In this document: piece after piece, positions 25,598 through 33,221 of the stretch | Layout of the letters: each line of letters begins with the position of its first letter | How positions within the stretch are numbered: the first letter of the stretch is position 1 | The notes under the pieces: generated by a model | Told to the model about the DNA's origin: nothing | Seen by the model: the letters and a program-made list of their open reading frames with translations, nothing else | Database searches by the model: none | Program-made: the position numbers and the translations under genes | Assembly (NCBI GenBank): GCA_905209435.1 | Contig: CAJLTE010000025.1 | Location: forward strand, 1-35,879 | DNA: 35,879 nucleotides | Direction of reading: 5' to 3' | Origin: an uncultured Blautia sp. | GTDB lineage: Bacteria; Bacillota_A; Clostridia; Lachnospirales; Lachnospiraceae

Positions 25598-26464
25598 CTA
25601 TTTCCCTTCAAAAATCTGCGCAATCGGTGAATCCGAAGATAGAATTACTGTCTTGTCCCCACCTTTCATCGAAGTCTTTAACGCATCCAGACTTCTCACA
25701 AATGAATAGAACTCACTCCTGTCCTCTTCTCCATAAGCCTGCGCAAGGATTTTCATATATTCCTGCTCACCCTCTGCTTCCAGAATCTCCGCCTGTTTTT
25801 TCGCATCGGAAATCTGTATTGCTACTTCTTTGTCTGTCTTATTACGGATTACTTTTGCTTCAGAACTTCCCTCTGCTTTATAAGTAGCCGCGATATTATC
25901 TCGTTCAGAGATCATTCGCTCATATACTGCTTCTTTGTTATCATCCGGCAGGTCCAGCTGCTTGGTTTCAAATTTAAGAAGTTCGATTCCATACTGATCC
26001 ATGTTCGTTCCAATTGCCGTCATAACCATATCGGACAATTCCCCGTCACGGCTTGTGATCACTTGATCCTGGGACATACTGCTGATTGCATTTTTAGTTG
26101 CGTTATACACAGCAGTATTAATTCGGCTCTCACCGCTTTCCACAGAAGAGTTTAACGTCTGTGCAAATTTAAGTGGATCACTGATCTTCCAAAGAACATA
26201 ACTGTCACTGATCATCGTCTTCTTATCTTTTGTAATTACATCAGAAGCAGCCAGATCATACAACATTGTCTCCTTTGGCAGTGACTGTGTGCTTTCTATA
26301 AATGGAATCCTGAAACTGATTCCCGGTGAGCTGATTACTCTGTCAACTTTACCAAACTGACGGATCAGTTTATATTCGTTCTGCTGCGTTACAGTTACCG
26401 ACGCTCCGACAGCTACCACAACTGCTGCCACACCAATTAATATTCCAACTTTCTTACCTTTCAT
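25598..26464 (-). CDS. hflC: HflC-like SPFH/prohibitin-domain membrane protein
   Basis: 288 aa. TM anchor about 7-25, then SPFH domain: EYKLIRQFGKVDRVISSPGISFRIPFIES, DVITKDKKTMISDSYVLWKISDPLKF, then a long coiled coil (SEAKVIRNKTDKEVAIQISDAKKQAEILEAEGEQEYMKILAQAYG) and SFVRSLDALK near the end, as in HflC. In other bacteria HflK-HflC form a large cage around the FtsH protease and modulate it. The ATG has GAGG 8 nt upstream. It follows hflK after 187 nt of AT-rich spacer containing a small hairpin (ACATATA / TATATGT, 26581-26602 region). Confidence 0.92.
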   Translation of the reverse strand: MKGKKVGILIGVAAVVVAVGASVTVTQQNEYKLIRQFGKVDRVISSPGISFRIPFIESTQSLPKETMLYDLAASDVITKDKKTMISDSYVLWKISDPLKFAQTLNSSVESGESRINTAVYNATKNAISSMSQDQVITSRDGELSDMVMTAIGTNMDQYGIELLKFETKQLDLPDDNKEAVYERMISERDNIAATYKAEGSSEAKVIRNKTDKEVAIQISDAKKQAEILEAEGEQEYMKILAQAYGEEDRSEFYSFVRSLDALKTSMKGGDKTVILSSDSPIAQIFEGK

Positions 26465-26651
26465 AAATTAGTCCTCTCAAAAATTACATCTCAATTTTCG
26501 TATTTCATTTAACACGCTCAATTATATTTACAACTATCAAAAGAATATTTCACCAAATATGATTATGCCACTTTCATAAAACACATATAAAACCTTATAT
26601 ATGTAAAATATTTTCTGACCTTTAAACCATAATTTCTTTATTCTTAAATCA

Positions 26652-27680
26652 TTACTCATTCTCAGAACCATTTAAATTTTGTGTAGCTTCATCATTCTGC
26701 TGATCTGAGTTCTGCGTCTCTGTCACATTCTCTGAACTATCCCCTGTAAAAGAATCCAACGGCAGCACTTTCTGCACTCCATCCCCATTATCAATCACAA
26801 TCTTCATACCCGGCAGCACATCTTCCATTGTCTCGTAAAACATACGTTTCTTCGTGATCTCCGGATTCTTTACGTATTCCTCATACATCGCATTAAAACG
26901 AGCAACCTCAGCTTCCGCTTCATTAATCCTTACCTGCTTCTGTGCCTCAGCATCCTGAATGATCTGATCCGCTTCTGCTTCTGCTTCCGGAAGCTTTTCG
27001 TTTCTATATTTATTCGCATTGTTCAGAGCAGTTTCTTTTCCCTGCTTGGCAGTTTCTACTGCTTTAAATGCTTTCATAACCTCCTGTGTGGGCGGTTCTG
27101 AATCCTGGATTGTGATATTCACAAGCTGAATCCCCAGATCCTGTTCCTCCATCTGCTTCAGGATCATTTCTTTAATCTTACTCTGGATCTCACCTTTTCC
27201 GGTGGTAAGCACTTCATCCACATCATAACTTGCGATTACTGTACGGATACAGCTTTGAGAAATATTTTTTAGAATATCTTCCGGTTCCTCTGAATTATAA
27301 AGATATTTTACCGGTTCTAAAATTCTGTACTCAACAAAGAAATCTACATCAATAAAGTTATAATCCGAGGTAATCATAATGCCCTCATTCTCAACCACCG
27401 AATTATCTCCCATACTATATCCAATAGGAAATCCCTGGATCGTTGTATTTACTTTCTGTACTTTCTGTATAAAAGGAATCTTAAAATGCAGTCCTGTTTC
27501 TGCCACTGCCTTCGGCACTCCGAAAGTTGTCAATACTGCCTGTTCCTGCTCCTGGATCTGATAGGTAGCATCTCCTGCAAGCCCTGCAATAATCACCAAC
27601 CCTGCTGCTCCTATTACAATACGTTTCACATGTTTTCCCGGCTTCTGTAATTTTTTAAATGGATTTACTCTTTCGTTCAC
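26652..27680 (-). CDS. hflK: HflK-like SPFH/prohibitin-domain membrane protein
   Basis: 342 aa. Basic N-terminus, TM about 20-38, SPFH domain with YQIQEQEQAVLTTFGVPKAVAETGLHFKIPFIQKVQKV and VDFFVEYRILEPVKYLY, a coiled coil rich in Glu/Ala (LPEAEAEADQIIQDAEAQKQVRINEAEAE), LPGMKIVIDNG, and an acidic Asn/Gln-rich tail. Start chosen at GTG (27680) because GGAGG lies 6 nt upstream; an ATG 21 nt earlier has no RBS and overlaps that site. Partner of hflC downstream. Confidence 0.9.
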   Translation of the reverse strand: MNERVNPFKKLQKPGKHVKRIVIGAAGLVIIAGLAGDATYQIQEQEQAVLTTFGVPKAVAETGLHFKIPFIQKVQKVNTTIQGFPIGYSMGDNSVVENEGIMITSDYNFIDVDFFVEYRILEPVKYLYNSEEPEDILKNISQSCIRTVIASYDVDEVLTTGKGEIQSKIKEMILKQMEEQDLGIQLVNITIQDSEPPTQEVMKAFKAVETAKQGKETALNNANKYRNEKLPEAEAEADQIIQDAEAQKQVRINEAEAEVARFNAMYEEYVKNPEITKKRMFYETMEDVLPGMKIVIDNGDGVQKVLPLDSFTGDSSENVTETQNSDQQNDEATQNLNGSENE

Positions 27681-27749
27681 TTTTCTCCTCCGTTTCACCA
27701 TTTGGCATAATTAAATTTTTTGCTTCTAAAAATTTCCGAAGAAAAGAAA

Positions 27750-27808
27750 AAGACTTTCATTTCAGACATAATATGAGCTCTTCTCTTAATGTCTAAAACA
27801 AAAGTCTT
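27750..27808 (-). terminator. 20-bp hairpin terminator directly after a 40-codon frame, upstream of hflK
   Basis: AAGACTTTTGTTTTAGACAT pairs with ATGTCTGAAATGAAAGTCTT (minus strand) over 20 bp if G-U pairs are allowed. On the plus strand the same positions would be A-C mismatches, so the RNA is made from the minus strand. TTTTTCTTTTCTTC follows. It could end a small gene or act as an attenuator for hflK. Confidence 0.75.
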
Positions 27809-27813
27809 GCCGA

Positions 27814-27936
27814 TTATATCATAATGCGGGCATTCTTAATCTGCCGTTCTGACGCATTTATGTACCATTTATAGGAAAAACAAGTCCAGTTCTTCATAAC
27901 GATGGCCGCTACTCCCTTTTCTTTGAGCAGCATCAT
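27814..27936 (-). CDS. Possible small protein (40 aa) or small RNA
   Basis: An ATG at 27936 opens a 40-codon frame ending 5 nt before the strong hairpin terminator at 27750. The product is basic and rich in Trp/Tyr/Lys (it contains KNWTCFSYKWYINASERQ), with no TM segment. I do not recognise it and the RBS is poor, so coding is uncertain; the position of the terminator is the main support for a transcript here. It may be a gene remnant. Confidence 0.3.
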   Translation of the reverse strand: MMLLKEKGVAAIVMKNWTCFSYKWYINASERQIKNARIMI

Positions 27937-28007
27937 ATCATAACCATTTACAAAATGCAAGAAATATTTTTACGTAATTCCTATAACATGTTATACTTAT
28001 TGTATTA

Positions 28008-28137
28008 AAGTCGAAATTTTTCATAAATCATACGTTATCTGACAGATTTTATACTTTTTAGCCCTGACATCTTATGTCCGACGGATATACACAATTTAGC
28101 TAAAATATATCTGCAGGAAATCTAATGATTTCGACTT
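28008..28137 (+). promoter_or_regulatory. pepT leader with closing long-range stem
   Basis: AAGTCGAAAT (28008-28017) is perfectly complementary to ATTTCGACTT (28128-28137), just before the pepT RBS. Inside lies a small hairpin GACAT-CTT-ATGTC (28063-28075 region). The fold is unrecognised; it is not a T-box (no TGGNACC-like element seen). Confidence 0.4.
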
Positions 28138-28162
28138 CAACTTTAACCAGGAGGACTCATTC

Positions 28163-29380
28163 ATGAAAGCATACGAACGCTTATTATCTTATGTAAAGGT
28201 TTTCACTCCAAGCAGTGAAGAAACCAACACATCCCCATCCACACAATACCAGTTTGACCTTGCCAGACAGCTCGTGCAGGAATTAAAGGAACTGGGTGTG
28301 GAAGATGCCGATGTAGATGAACATTGCTATGTCTATGGACATATTCCAGCAACCAAAGGATATGAATCCTGCAAAAAGCTGGGCTTTATCGCTCACATGG
28401 ATACAGTATCTGATTTCTGTGATCATCCGGTTACTCCGGTTGTCACTCCAAATTACGATGGCGGAGAACTTGCACTTGGAACCAGCGGCAGAGTTCTTTC
28501 CCCAAAGATGTTCCCGCATCTGTCCACATTAAAGGGCAGAACCCTCATCACTTCCGATGGAACTACCATCCTCGGTGCAGATGACAAAGCCGGAATTGCC
28601 GAGATCATGACCATGATTGAACACCTTAACAATAAAACTATTGCCCACGGCCCAATTTCTGTTGCCTTTACTCCGGATGAAGAAATCGGAATGGGTACTG
28701 ACTATTTTGATGTAAAGAAATTCAACGCAGACTATGCATACACTCTTGACGGTGATACCGAAGGAGAAATCCAGTATGAAAACTTTAATGCAGGACGCGC
28801 AGTAGTTGAATTTACCGGCGTAAATGTACATCCCGGTTCTTCCAAAAATACAATGATAAATGCAGCACTGGTTGCTATGGAATTCAACTCTATGCTCCCA
28901 GCTGCCGACACACCAAGAGATACCGAAGAATATGAGGGATTTTTCCATCTTGATGCCATGAACGGCAATGTCTCCACAGCTATGCTGGACTATATTATCC
29001 GTGACCATGATGCAGCTTCTTTCACCTGCAGAATCAAAACCCTGGAACACATTGCTAAAATCCTTAACGAAAAATGGGGGGAAGGTACTGTAAAACTTAC
29101 GATTACAGAACAATACAGAAACATGAAAGAAATTATTAATACCTGCATGGATCTGATCGACTGTGCAACCGCAGCCTGCAAAGAATGCGAAACTCCTGCA
29201 CTTATCACTCCGATCCGCGGAGGCACAGACGGTGCACGCTTAAGCTTTATGGGTGTTCCATGCCCGAATCTCGGAACCGGCGGACATGCTTTCCATGGTC
29301 CTTATGAACACATTACTGTTGAAGGAATGGATATCGCTGTAGAAGTAGTGTTAAAAATTATTGAATTATTTTACAAATAA
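28163..29380 (+). CDS. pepT: Peptidase T (tripeptide aminopeptidase)
   Basis: 405 aa, M20 family zinc aminotripeptidase. Metal ligands and motifs: FIAHMDTVSDF (His 78, Asp 80), LGADDKAGIAEIM (Asp 140), FTPDEEIGMG (catalytic Glu 173, ligand Glu 174), YTLDGD (Asp 196), VHPGSSKN, PIRGGTDGARLSFMG and TGGHAFHGPYEH with the last His ligand. It releases N-terminal residues from tripeptides in the cytoplasm. ATG preceded by AGGAGG. Monocistronic, with a structured 150-nt leader and terminator at 29561. Confidence 0.96.
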   Translation: MKAYERLLSYVKVFTPSSEETNTSPSTQYQFDLARQLVQELKELGVEDADVDEHCYVYGHIPATKGYESCKKLGFIAHMDTVSDFCDHPVTPVVTPNYDGGELALGTSGRVLSPKMFPHLSTLKGRTLITSDGTTILGADDKAGIAEIMTMIEHLNNKTIAHGPISVAFTPDEEIGMGTDYFDVKKFNADYAYTLDGDTEGEIQYENFNAGRAVVEFTGVNVHPGSSKNTMINAALVAMEFNSMLPAADTPRDTEEYEGFFHLDAMNGNVSTAMLDYIIRDHDAASFTCRIKTLEHIAKILNEKWGEGTVKLTITEQYRNMKEIINTCMDLIDCATAACKECETPALITPIRGGTDGARLSFMGVPCPNLGTGGHAFHGPYEHITVEGMDIAVEVVLKIIELFYK

Positions 29381-29387
29381 TTTCAGA

Positions 29388-29431
29388 GTCAAGCGGATAA
29401 AATCATCCGCTTCGCTACGTGGCTCTACACC
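29388..29431 (+). repeat. Dispersed intergenic hairpin repeat, full copy after pepT
   Basis: GTC-AAGCGGAT-aaaatc-ATCCGCTT-CGCTACGTGGCTCTACACC. Perfect 8-bp stem; the 3' block differs from the 10841 copy in a few bases. It begins 8 nt after the pepT stop. Confidence 0.8.
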
Positions 29432-29480
29432 AAATAACTGCTCCGCAGTTTATCAGAAGAAGCTTGCACTCCTCCTGATA

Positions 29481-29551
29481 CAAGCAAGTCCCCACCCACT
29501 GCTTATTGCTTTTCGCAATTGAAGCAGGGGACTTACTTGATTTGGTTAAAA
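29481..29551 (+). repeat. Long composite hairpin sharing a 38-bp block with the ClC 3' end
   Basis: CAAGCAAGTCCCC (29481-29493) pairs with GGGGACTTACTTG (29527-29539) with one mismatch, and inside it CTGCTT pairs with AAGCAG and TTGC with GCAA. The right half (29514-29551) equals 23150-23187 except for one base. Confidence 0.75.
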
Positions 29552-29560
29552 TATAAAGCA

Positions 29561-29609
29561 AGACCCTCGCTGCCAGCTAAGGTAACAGCGAGGGTCTCAT
29601 TATTTTTTT
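29561..29609 (+). terminator. Terminator of pepT
   Basis: Perfect 12-bp stem AGACCCTCGCTG / CAGCGAGGGTCT, 13-nt loop, then CATTATTTTTTT. It lies 180 nt after pepT because the repeat elements intervene. Confidence 0.92.
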
Positions 29610-29683
29610 GCATAAACTCCTTAAAGTTTTTCTTTCATTAACATATCTCTGCTGATTGAAACATAAAACTTACTTGACTTGAA

Positions 29684-29722
29684 TCAGGCGGATATTCACA
29701 ATCCACTTCTCTGTCTGCTCAC
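29684..29722 (+). repeat. Degenerate copy of the dispersed repeat
   Basis: TCAGGCGGATATTCACAATC then CACTTCTCTGTCTGCTCAC, aligning with the 10841 copy over its length with several changes. It lies 55 nt from the end of the M56 sensor gene. Confidence 0.55.
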
Positions 29723-29777
29723 AGGAAAGAATCTTGCTTTCAGGATTCTCCGCCTGCGGCGGGTCGCTCCAGGGACA

Positions 29778-31625
29778 TTATTCCGTATACATATTTCCAT
29801 TTTCATCTGTCCAGGTTCCATCTCCATTGTCACTGTAACCAGTTCCATCATCGTCTCTATAGTAGTAATCTCCATTGGTCGTCTCTGTAACTGTAATTGT
29901 ATTCCCGTCAGAAGAGGTCAATGTATACTGTTCTAATTCCTTACCAAAATAATGGGTTGCATCATTCAAAGCAGAATAAGCATTTCCGTTCTCATCTGTA
30001 AAATAGAAATCCGTATCATCAGTGGTATACTCCATTCCATCATATCCTCGATATGAACGAGAATAGTCTGCATAAATCTTTCTCTCAACTTCAATCATAT
30101 TACCACTGCTGTCCTTTAATGTTATTATATCTGTATTAATAACAGTTTTATTTACATTATTATCTCCGGAATTTCCATTATCATCTGTGTTCGAAGAACC
30201 ATCTCCTGAATTACCCGGAACAGAATTCTGGCCAGTTGAATTTTCTCCTGTACCATCGGAAGTATTCACTCCAGTTTGATTCTGTCCTTCTATTTCTTCC
30301 TGAATCGCATTCTCCGCCTTAACATTACTATTCAAATCATTCTTATTTGCTGTTGAATCTTCTGACATATTTTCCTTTTCTGTCATCTGCTGATCGTCCG
30401 ATGTTTTATGATACGTCATCATATCAACCAGTTCCCTCTTCTTAGAATCTTCATCAAACCCTTTCTCTGCAGAATCCTGTCCGTCAGATTTTCCTTCATC
30501 CCGAACACTCTGCGCCCCGGAAATTACTTCTCCAGAAAAGCCAAACGCCAGATTTCCTCCAACAAGCACTATTGCCAGAATTATCCCCGGAAGAATATTC
30601 TTCCGAAGTTTCTTCATATTCAGCATATAAAGAATTCTCTCTTTAAAAACCATGCTGCTGTCATTCAGGCTTGCAGTTACATATGGCACCTGATTGTCTA
30701 TAGCAACCGTTCTCAGCAACAGTTTACGATACAATTTATGGTCCGCTGCACTGCAGACACGAACAACCTCCGCATCACAGAGATTTTCAATATCTTTATC
30801 TGCTTCCCACAACATAATCAGAAGCGCCGGATTAAACCAATACACAGATGCACAGATTCTGAGAATCATCTTATACCATAAATCCTTATGTAAATAATGT
30901 GTCAGTTCATGGCGATAAACCAGCTTCAACTCTTCTGCCGAATATCCAACTGCAGGAAGATATAACTTCGTCCGAAATAGTCCTGCCAGAAGAGGAGTAC
31001 TAAGTCCTGCATTCTGCATCAATTCAGGTCTTCTGCGAATTCTTTTCTGTTCACATACATCCCTATACATCTTCCATTTCATTAAATCGCACGCCGGAAT
31101 ACTCATCCTCTTTAGATTTTTCATGGAAAAATAATATGCACATAATTCTGCCAGTAACTTTACAACAGCTCCTGCCAGCCATACGACCAGAAAAATTTCC
31201 GCAGCCAATGGAACGATATGTCCACCGGATAATGCTACAGATTTTGCTCTATAATATGTCTGATCTGTCAAAACTACATCTGCTGATGTCTTATTTATCA
31301 CAGTCATATTCTGCGATTTTGTATCCTCATCAGCTTTATCTGCTGAGTTTACTTTAGCAGAATTTGCATCCAATAAATTCGTTTGTTTTGCAGCTATTAT
31401 TTCATTTCCACTGTTTTTTATTCCCGGCACACGAAAATTTATAAGAGAAATATCCGACGGAAGTCTTACAGGGATCAGCAGGCTCACAGCAACAGCAAAC
31501 CACACCACATATTTCCATCTCGCTGTAAACCTGTTCTTTAAAACAACAGCTAAACCCAGCACAAGAAAAATAATAACTGCGGAGATAATATTAAGTTTCA
31601 AAATATGCAATGCAAATTCCGCCAT
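29778..31625 (-). CDS. BlaR1-like M56 metallopeptidase sensor with unusual extracellular tail
   Basis: 615 aa. TM spans about 12-29, 38-53, 139-160 and 344-362. The cytoplasmic zinc protease domain has VYRHELTHYLHKD (HELTH 239-243) and the downstream DIENLCDAEVV segment, as in BlaR1/MecR1. In BlaR1 the region after the last TM is a penicillin-binding domain; here it is a low-complexity Ser/Asn/Asp/Gly linker (365-495) and a 120-residue domain (497-615) with YRGYDGMEYTTDD, TDENGNAYSALND, HYFG, GDYYYRDDDGTGYSD and GTWTDENG. No SxxK or KTG motif is seen, so beta-lactams are unlikely ligands. The tail is a close copy of the end of the secreted protein at 32103. The ATG has AAGGAGG upstream and lies 3 nt after blaI. 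Presumed role: upon signal, cleave or trigger loss of the BlaI repressor. Confidence 0.9.
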   Translation of the reverse strand: MAEFALHILKLNIISAVIIFLVLGLAVVLKNRFTARWKYVVWFAVAVSLLIPVRLPSDISLINFRVPGIKNSGNEIIAAKQTNLLDANSAKVNSADKADEDTKSQNMTVINKTSADVVLTDQTYYRAKSVALSGGHIVPLAAEIFLVVWLAGAVVKLLAELCAYYFSMKNLKRMSIPACDLMKWKMYRDVCEQKRIRRRPELMQNAGLSTPLLAGLFRTKLYLPAVGYSAEELKLVYRHELTHYLHKDLWYKMILRICASVYWFNPALLIMLWEADKDIENLCDAEVVRVCSAADHKLYRKLLLRTVAIDNQVPYVTASLNDSSMVFKERILYMLNMKKLRKNILPGIILAIVLVGGNLAFGFSGEVISGAQSVRDEGKSDGQDSAEKGFDEDSKKRELVDMMTYHKTSDDQQMTEKENMSEDSTANKNDLNSNVKAENAIQEEIEGQNQTGVNTSDGTGENSTGQNSVPGNSGDGSSNTDDNGNSGDNNVNKTVINTDIITLKDSSGNMIEVERKIYADYSRSYRGYDGMEYTTDDTDFYFTDENGNAYSALNDATHYFGKELEQYTLTSSDGNTITVTETTNGDYYYRDDDGTGYSDNGDGTWTDENGNMYTE

Positions 31626-31628
31626 TAT

Positions 31629-32018
31629 TTAATCCTCCTTTTCATCCAACTCCTTCAGAAAATCGCTGAGATCATGAATTTCTTCTGAACTTATCTTTTT
31701 TCCCTGATAAAGAGAAGTCACAAATTTTTTCAAAGAATTACCGTAAAGTTTCTCCAATACATTCTTACTCTCATTCGCCTGATAGTCTTCCTGAGACACC
31801 AGCGGAGTATAGAGATTCATCTTTCCCTGCTTTTCCACAGAAACAAAACTTTTATTCTCTAATCTGGTCAGCAATGACAATATAGTAGTAGGAGCCAGCT
31901 GCTTTTTCACATTCACCAGTTTCTCAATCTCTGCCCGGGTCATCGGAGGAGTCCCGTTCCATAAAGCCAGCATAATATCCAACTCTGACTCAGGCAGACG
32001 CTGATATGCTTTCTTCAA
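31629..32018 (-). CDS. BlaI/MecI/CopY-family repressor
   Basis: 129 aa. Winged helix with LPESELDIMLALWNGTPPMTRAEI at the start (typical 'l.eaElevM..lW....t..ei'), LAPTTILSLLTRLENKSFVSVEKQGKMNLYTPLVSQEDY (recognition helix and wing), then a C-terminal dimerisation region with LYGNSLKKFVTSLYQ and the usual LSDFLKEL end. Start taken at the TTG at 32018 since the GAGGTGA RBS lies 5 nt upstream; a GTG at 32027 is inside that RBS. An operator of matching type lies just upstream (32038) and three more lie before the secreted-protein gene. Operon with the M56 sensor. Confidence 0.93.
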   Translation of the reverse strand: MKKAYQRLPESELDIMLALWNGTPPMTRAEIEKLVNVKKQLAPTTILSLLTRLENKSFVSVEKQGKMNLYTPLVSQEDYQANESKNVLEKLYGNSLKKFVTSLYQGKKISSEEIHDLSDFLKELDEKED

Positions 32019-32037
32019 CAAAATCACCTCATTTCTT

Positions 32038-32088
32038 CTACAATTGTAGGAATAATTTTATTGTAGCAAGTCAGTAATATCAAGTCAA
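32038..32088 (-). promoter_or_regulatory. Promoter of blaI-M56 with BlaI-type operator
   Basis: Minus strand: TTGACT (32083-32088), 17-nt spacer, TACAAT (32060-32065). CTACAATTGTAG (32038-32049), a perfect dyad of the TACA-NN-TGTA type bound by BlaI/MecI, lies about 10 nt past the -10. This is self-repression geometry. Confidence 0.85.
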
Positions 32089-32102
32089 TATACTACATAG
32101 AA

Positions 32103-32981
32103 CTAATTAATTTCTGTATAGTCAATTCCGTTTTCATCCGTCCAGGTTCCATCCCCATGGTCAGAAAAACCAGTTCCATTGTCATCTCTGTAATAATAAT
32201 CTCCATTTGTTGTCTGAGTAACTGTAACCGTATTTCCATCAGAAGACTCCAGTGTATGCTGCTCCAGTTTACCGCCAAAATAATGAGTTTCATCATTTAA
32301 AGCGGTATATTCATTTCCATTTTCATCATAAAAACAATAATCATCATCTGTTGTATATTCCATGCCATCATATCCACGATATTCTTCCGAATAATCTGAA
32401 TGCAAAAATCTCTGAATATCAACTGTATTGCCATCACTGTCTTTCAATGTTATTGTAGATGTAGAAATAATATCATCATCCGAATTGTCCTCTCCTGAAT
32501 TATCCTTCCCTGAAGAAGTTTCTGAAGAGCCATTCTGATCTGATTCCTCATCTCCGGAATCCTTTCCACTACCATCGGAAGAATTTTCATTCAATGCCGG
32601 ATTTCCCGGATAAGAAATACTCTCCACCATCTCACGTACCTTACCAATATCATCCGCATCCTTTGCAAATCCCTTTACCACATAAAGATCACTGCCAACA
32701 GAATAAGCAGCTTCGTAGCAGGCTGCATACTGGTCACTTGCCTTTGCAAACAATGGTGTATCATCATCTTCACCATATTTATAAACACCAACCCAATCCT
32801 TACCACTTACAAAATAAGCATACGTTCCCTTCATATCTTTCTGCTCCCAGTCAGAACTCACCGGCTGTGGATCAAACTTGTCACTCCCGCTATTTTTCGC
32901 CCACACAGCACCTGATCCAACCGCTGTCATGCAAAACACTGATAAAGAAGCGACAACCGCAATAAATTTTTTTCTGTTCAT
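32103..32981 (-). CDS. Secreted protein sharing its C-terminal domain with the M56 sensor
   Basis: 292 aa. Signal peptide 1-28 (cleavage likely after AVWA). N-terminal domain (about 35-125) contains DMKGTYAYFVSGKDWVGVYKYGEDDDTPLFAKASDQYAACYEAAYSVG; I do not recognise the fold. A Ser/Asp/Gly linker (130-172) leads to the tail (174-292) with YRGYDGMEYTTDD, YDENGNEYTALND, HYFG, GDYYYRDDNGTGFSDHGDGTWTDENG. The tail matches the sensor's extracellular end at roughly 70% of positions by eye, and the DNA is similar too, so the two arose by recent duplication. ATG follows AAAGGGG with a 7-nt gap. The promoter carries three BlaI-type operators, so it is very likely under control of the adjacent repressor. 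Possible roles: decoy, ligand carrier or effector of the sensor (inference). Confidence 0.85.
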   Translation of the reverse strand: MNRKKFIAVVASLSVFCMTAVGSGAVWAKNSGSDKFDPQPVSSDWEQKDMKGTYAYFVSGKDWVGVYKYGEDDDTPLFAKASDQYAACYEAAYSVGSDLYVVKGFAKDADDIGKVREMVESISYPGNPALNENSSDGSGKDSGDEESDQNGSSETSSGKDNSGEDNSDDDIISTSTITLKDSDGNTVDIQRFLHSDYSEEYRGYDGMEYTTDDDYCFYDENGNEYTALNDETHYFGGKLEQHTLESSDGNTVTVTQTTNGDYYYRDDNGTGFSDHGDGTWTDENGIDYTEIN

Positions 32982-33032
32982 AAAAATTCCCCTTTCATCT
33001 TTTATTGTAACTCCATTTTCATTTTAATTCTT

Positions 33033-33105
33033 CTACTTTTGTAGAAGTTAATCATATACTACATCTGTAGAAGATCAATGTCAAGATATTTTTCTACAAA
33101 TGTAG
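33033..33105 (-). promoter_or_regulatory. Promoter of the secreted-protein gene with three BlaI-type operators
   Basis: Minus strand TTGACA (33079-33084), 17-nt spacer, TAGTAT (33056-33061). Three dyads: CTACTTTTGTAG (33033-33044, after the start point), CTACATCTGTAG (33059-33070, between -35 and -10) and CTACAAATGTAG (33094-33105, upstream). The set would let BlaI dimers block the promoter tightly. Confidence 0.85.
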
Positions 33106-33149
33106 TAGTTCATGTATCTGTCACACATCAAAAAACATTTTTTCGGCAT

Positions 33150-33166
33150 GCGAATATCTGCTTGAC
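33150..33166 (-). repeat. Partial copy of the dispersed repeat (minus orientation)
   Basis: GCGAATATCTGCTTGAC is the reverse complement of GTCAAGCAGATATTCGC, the left part of the 10841-type copy with one change. Confidence 0.5.
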
Positions 33167-33172
33167 CCACAA

Positions 33173-33204
33173 AAAAGCCAGCTATATATGAATAGCTGGC
33201 TTTT
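33173..33204 (-). terminator. Terminator of the GH120 gene
   Basis: AAAAGCCAGCTAT / ATAGCTGGCTTTT, perfect 13-bp stem with a 6-nt loop, continuing into six T on the minus strand. It lies 17 nt after the gene. Confidence 0.92.
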
Positions 33205-33221
33205 CTTATGACTTAATTCAG

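Noticed and set aside
29778..32018. Beta-lactam resistance regulator.
   Set aside because: BlaI and the M56 protease are present, but the sensor has no penicillin-binding SxxK/SxN/KTG motifs and no beta-lactamase is adjacent.
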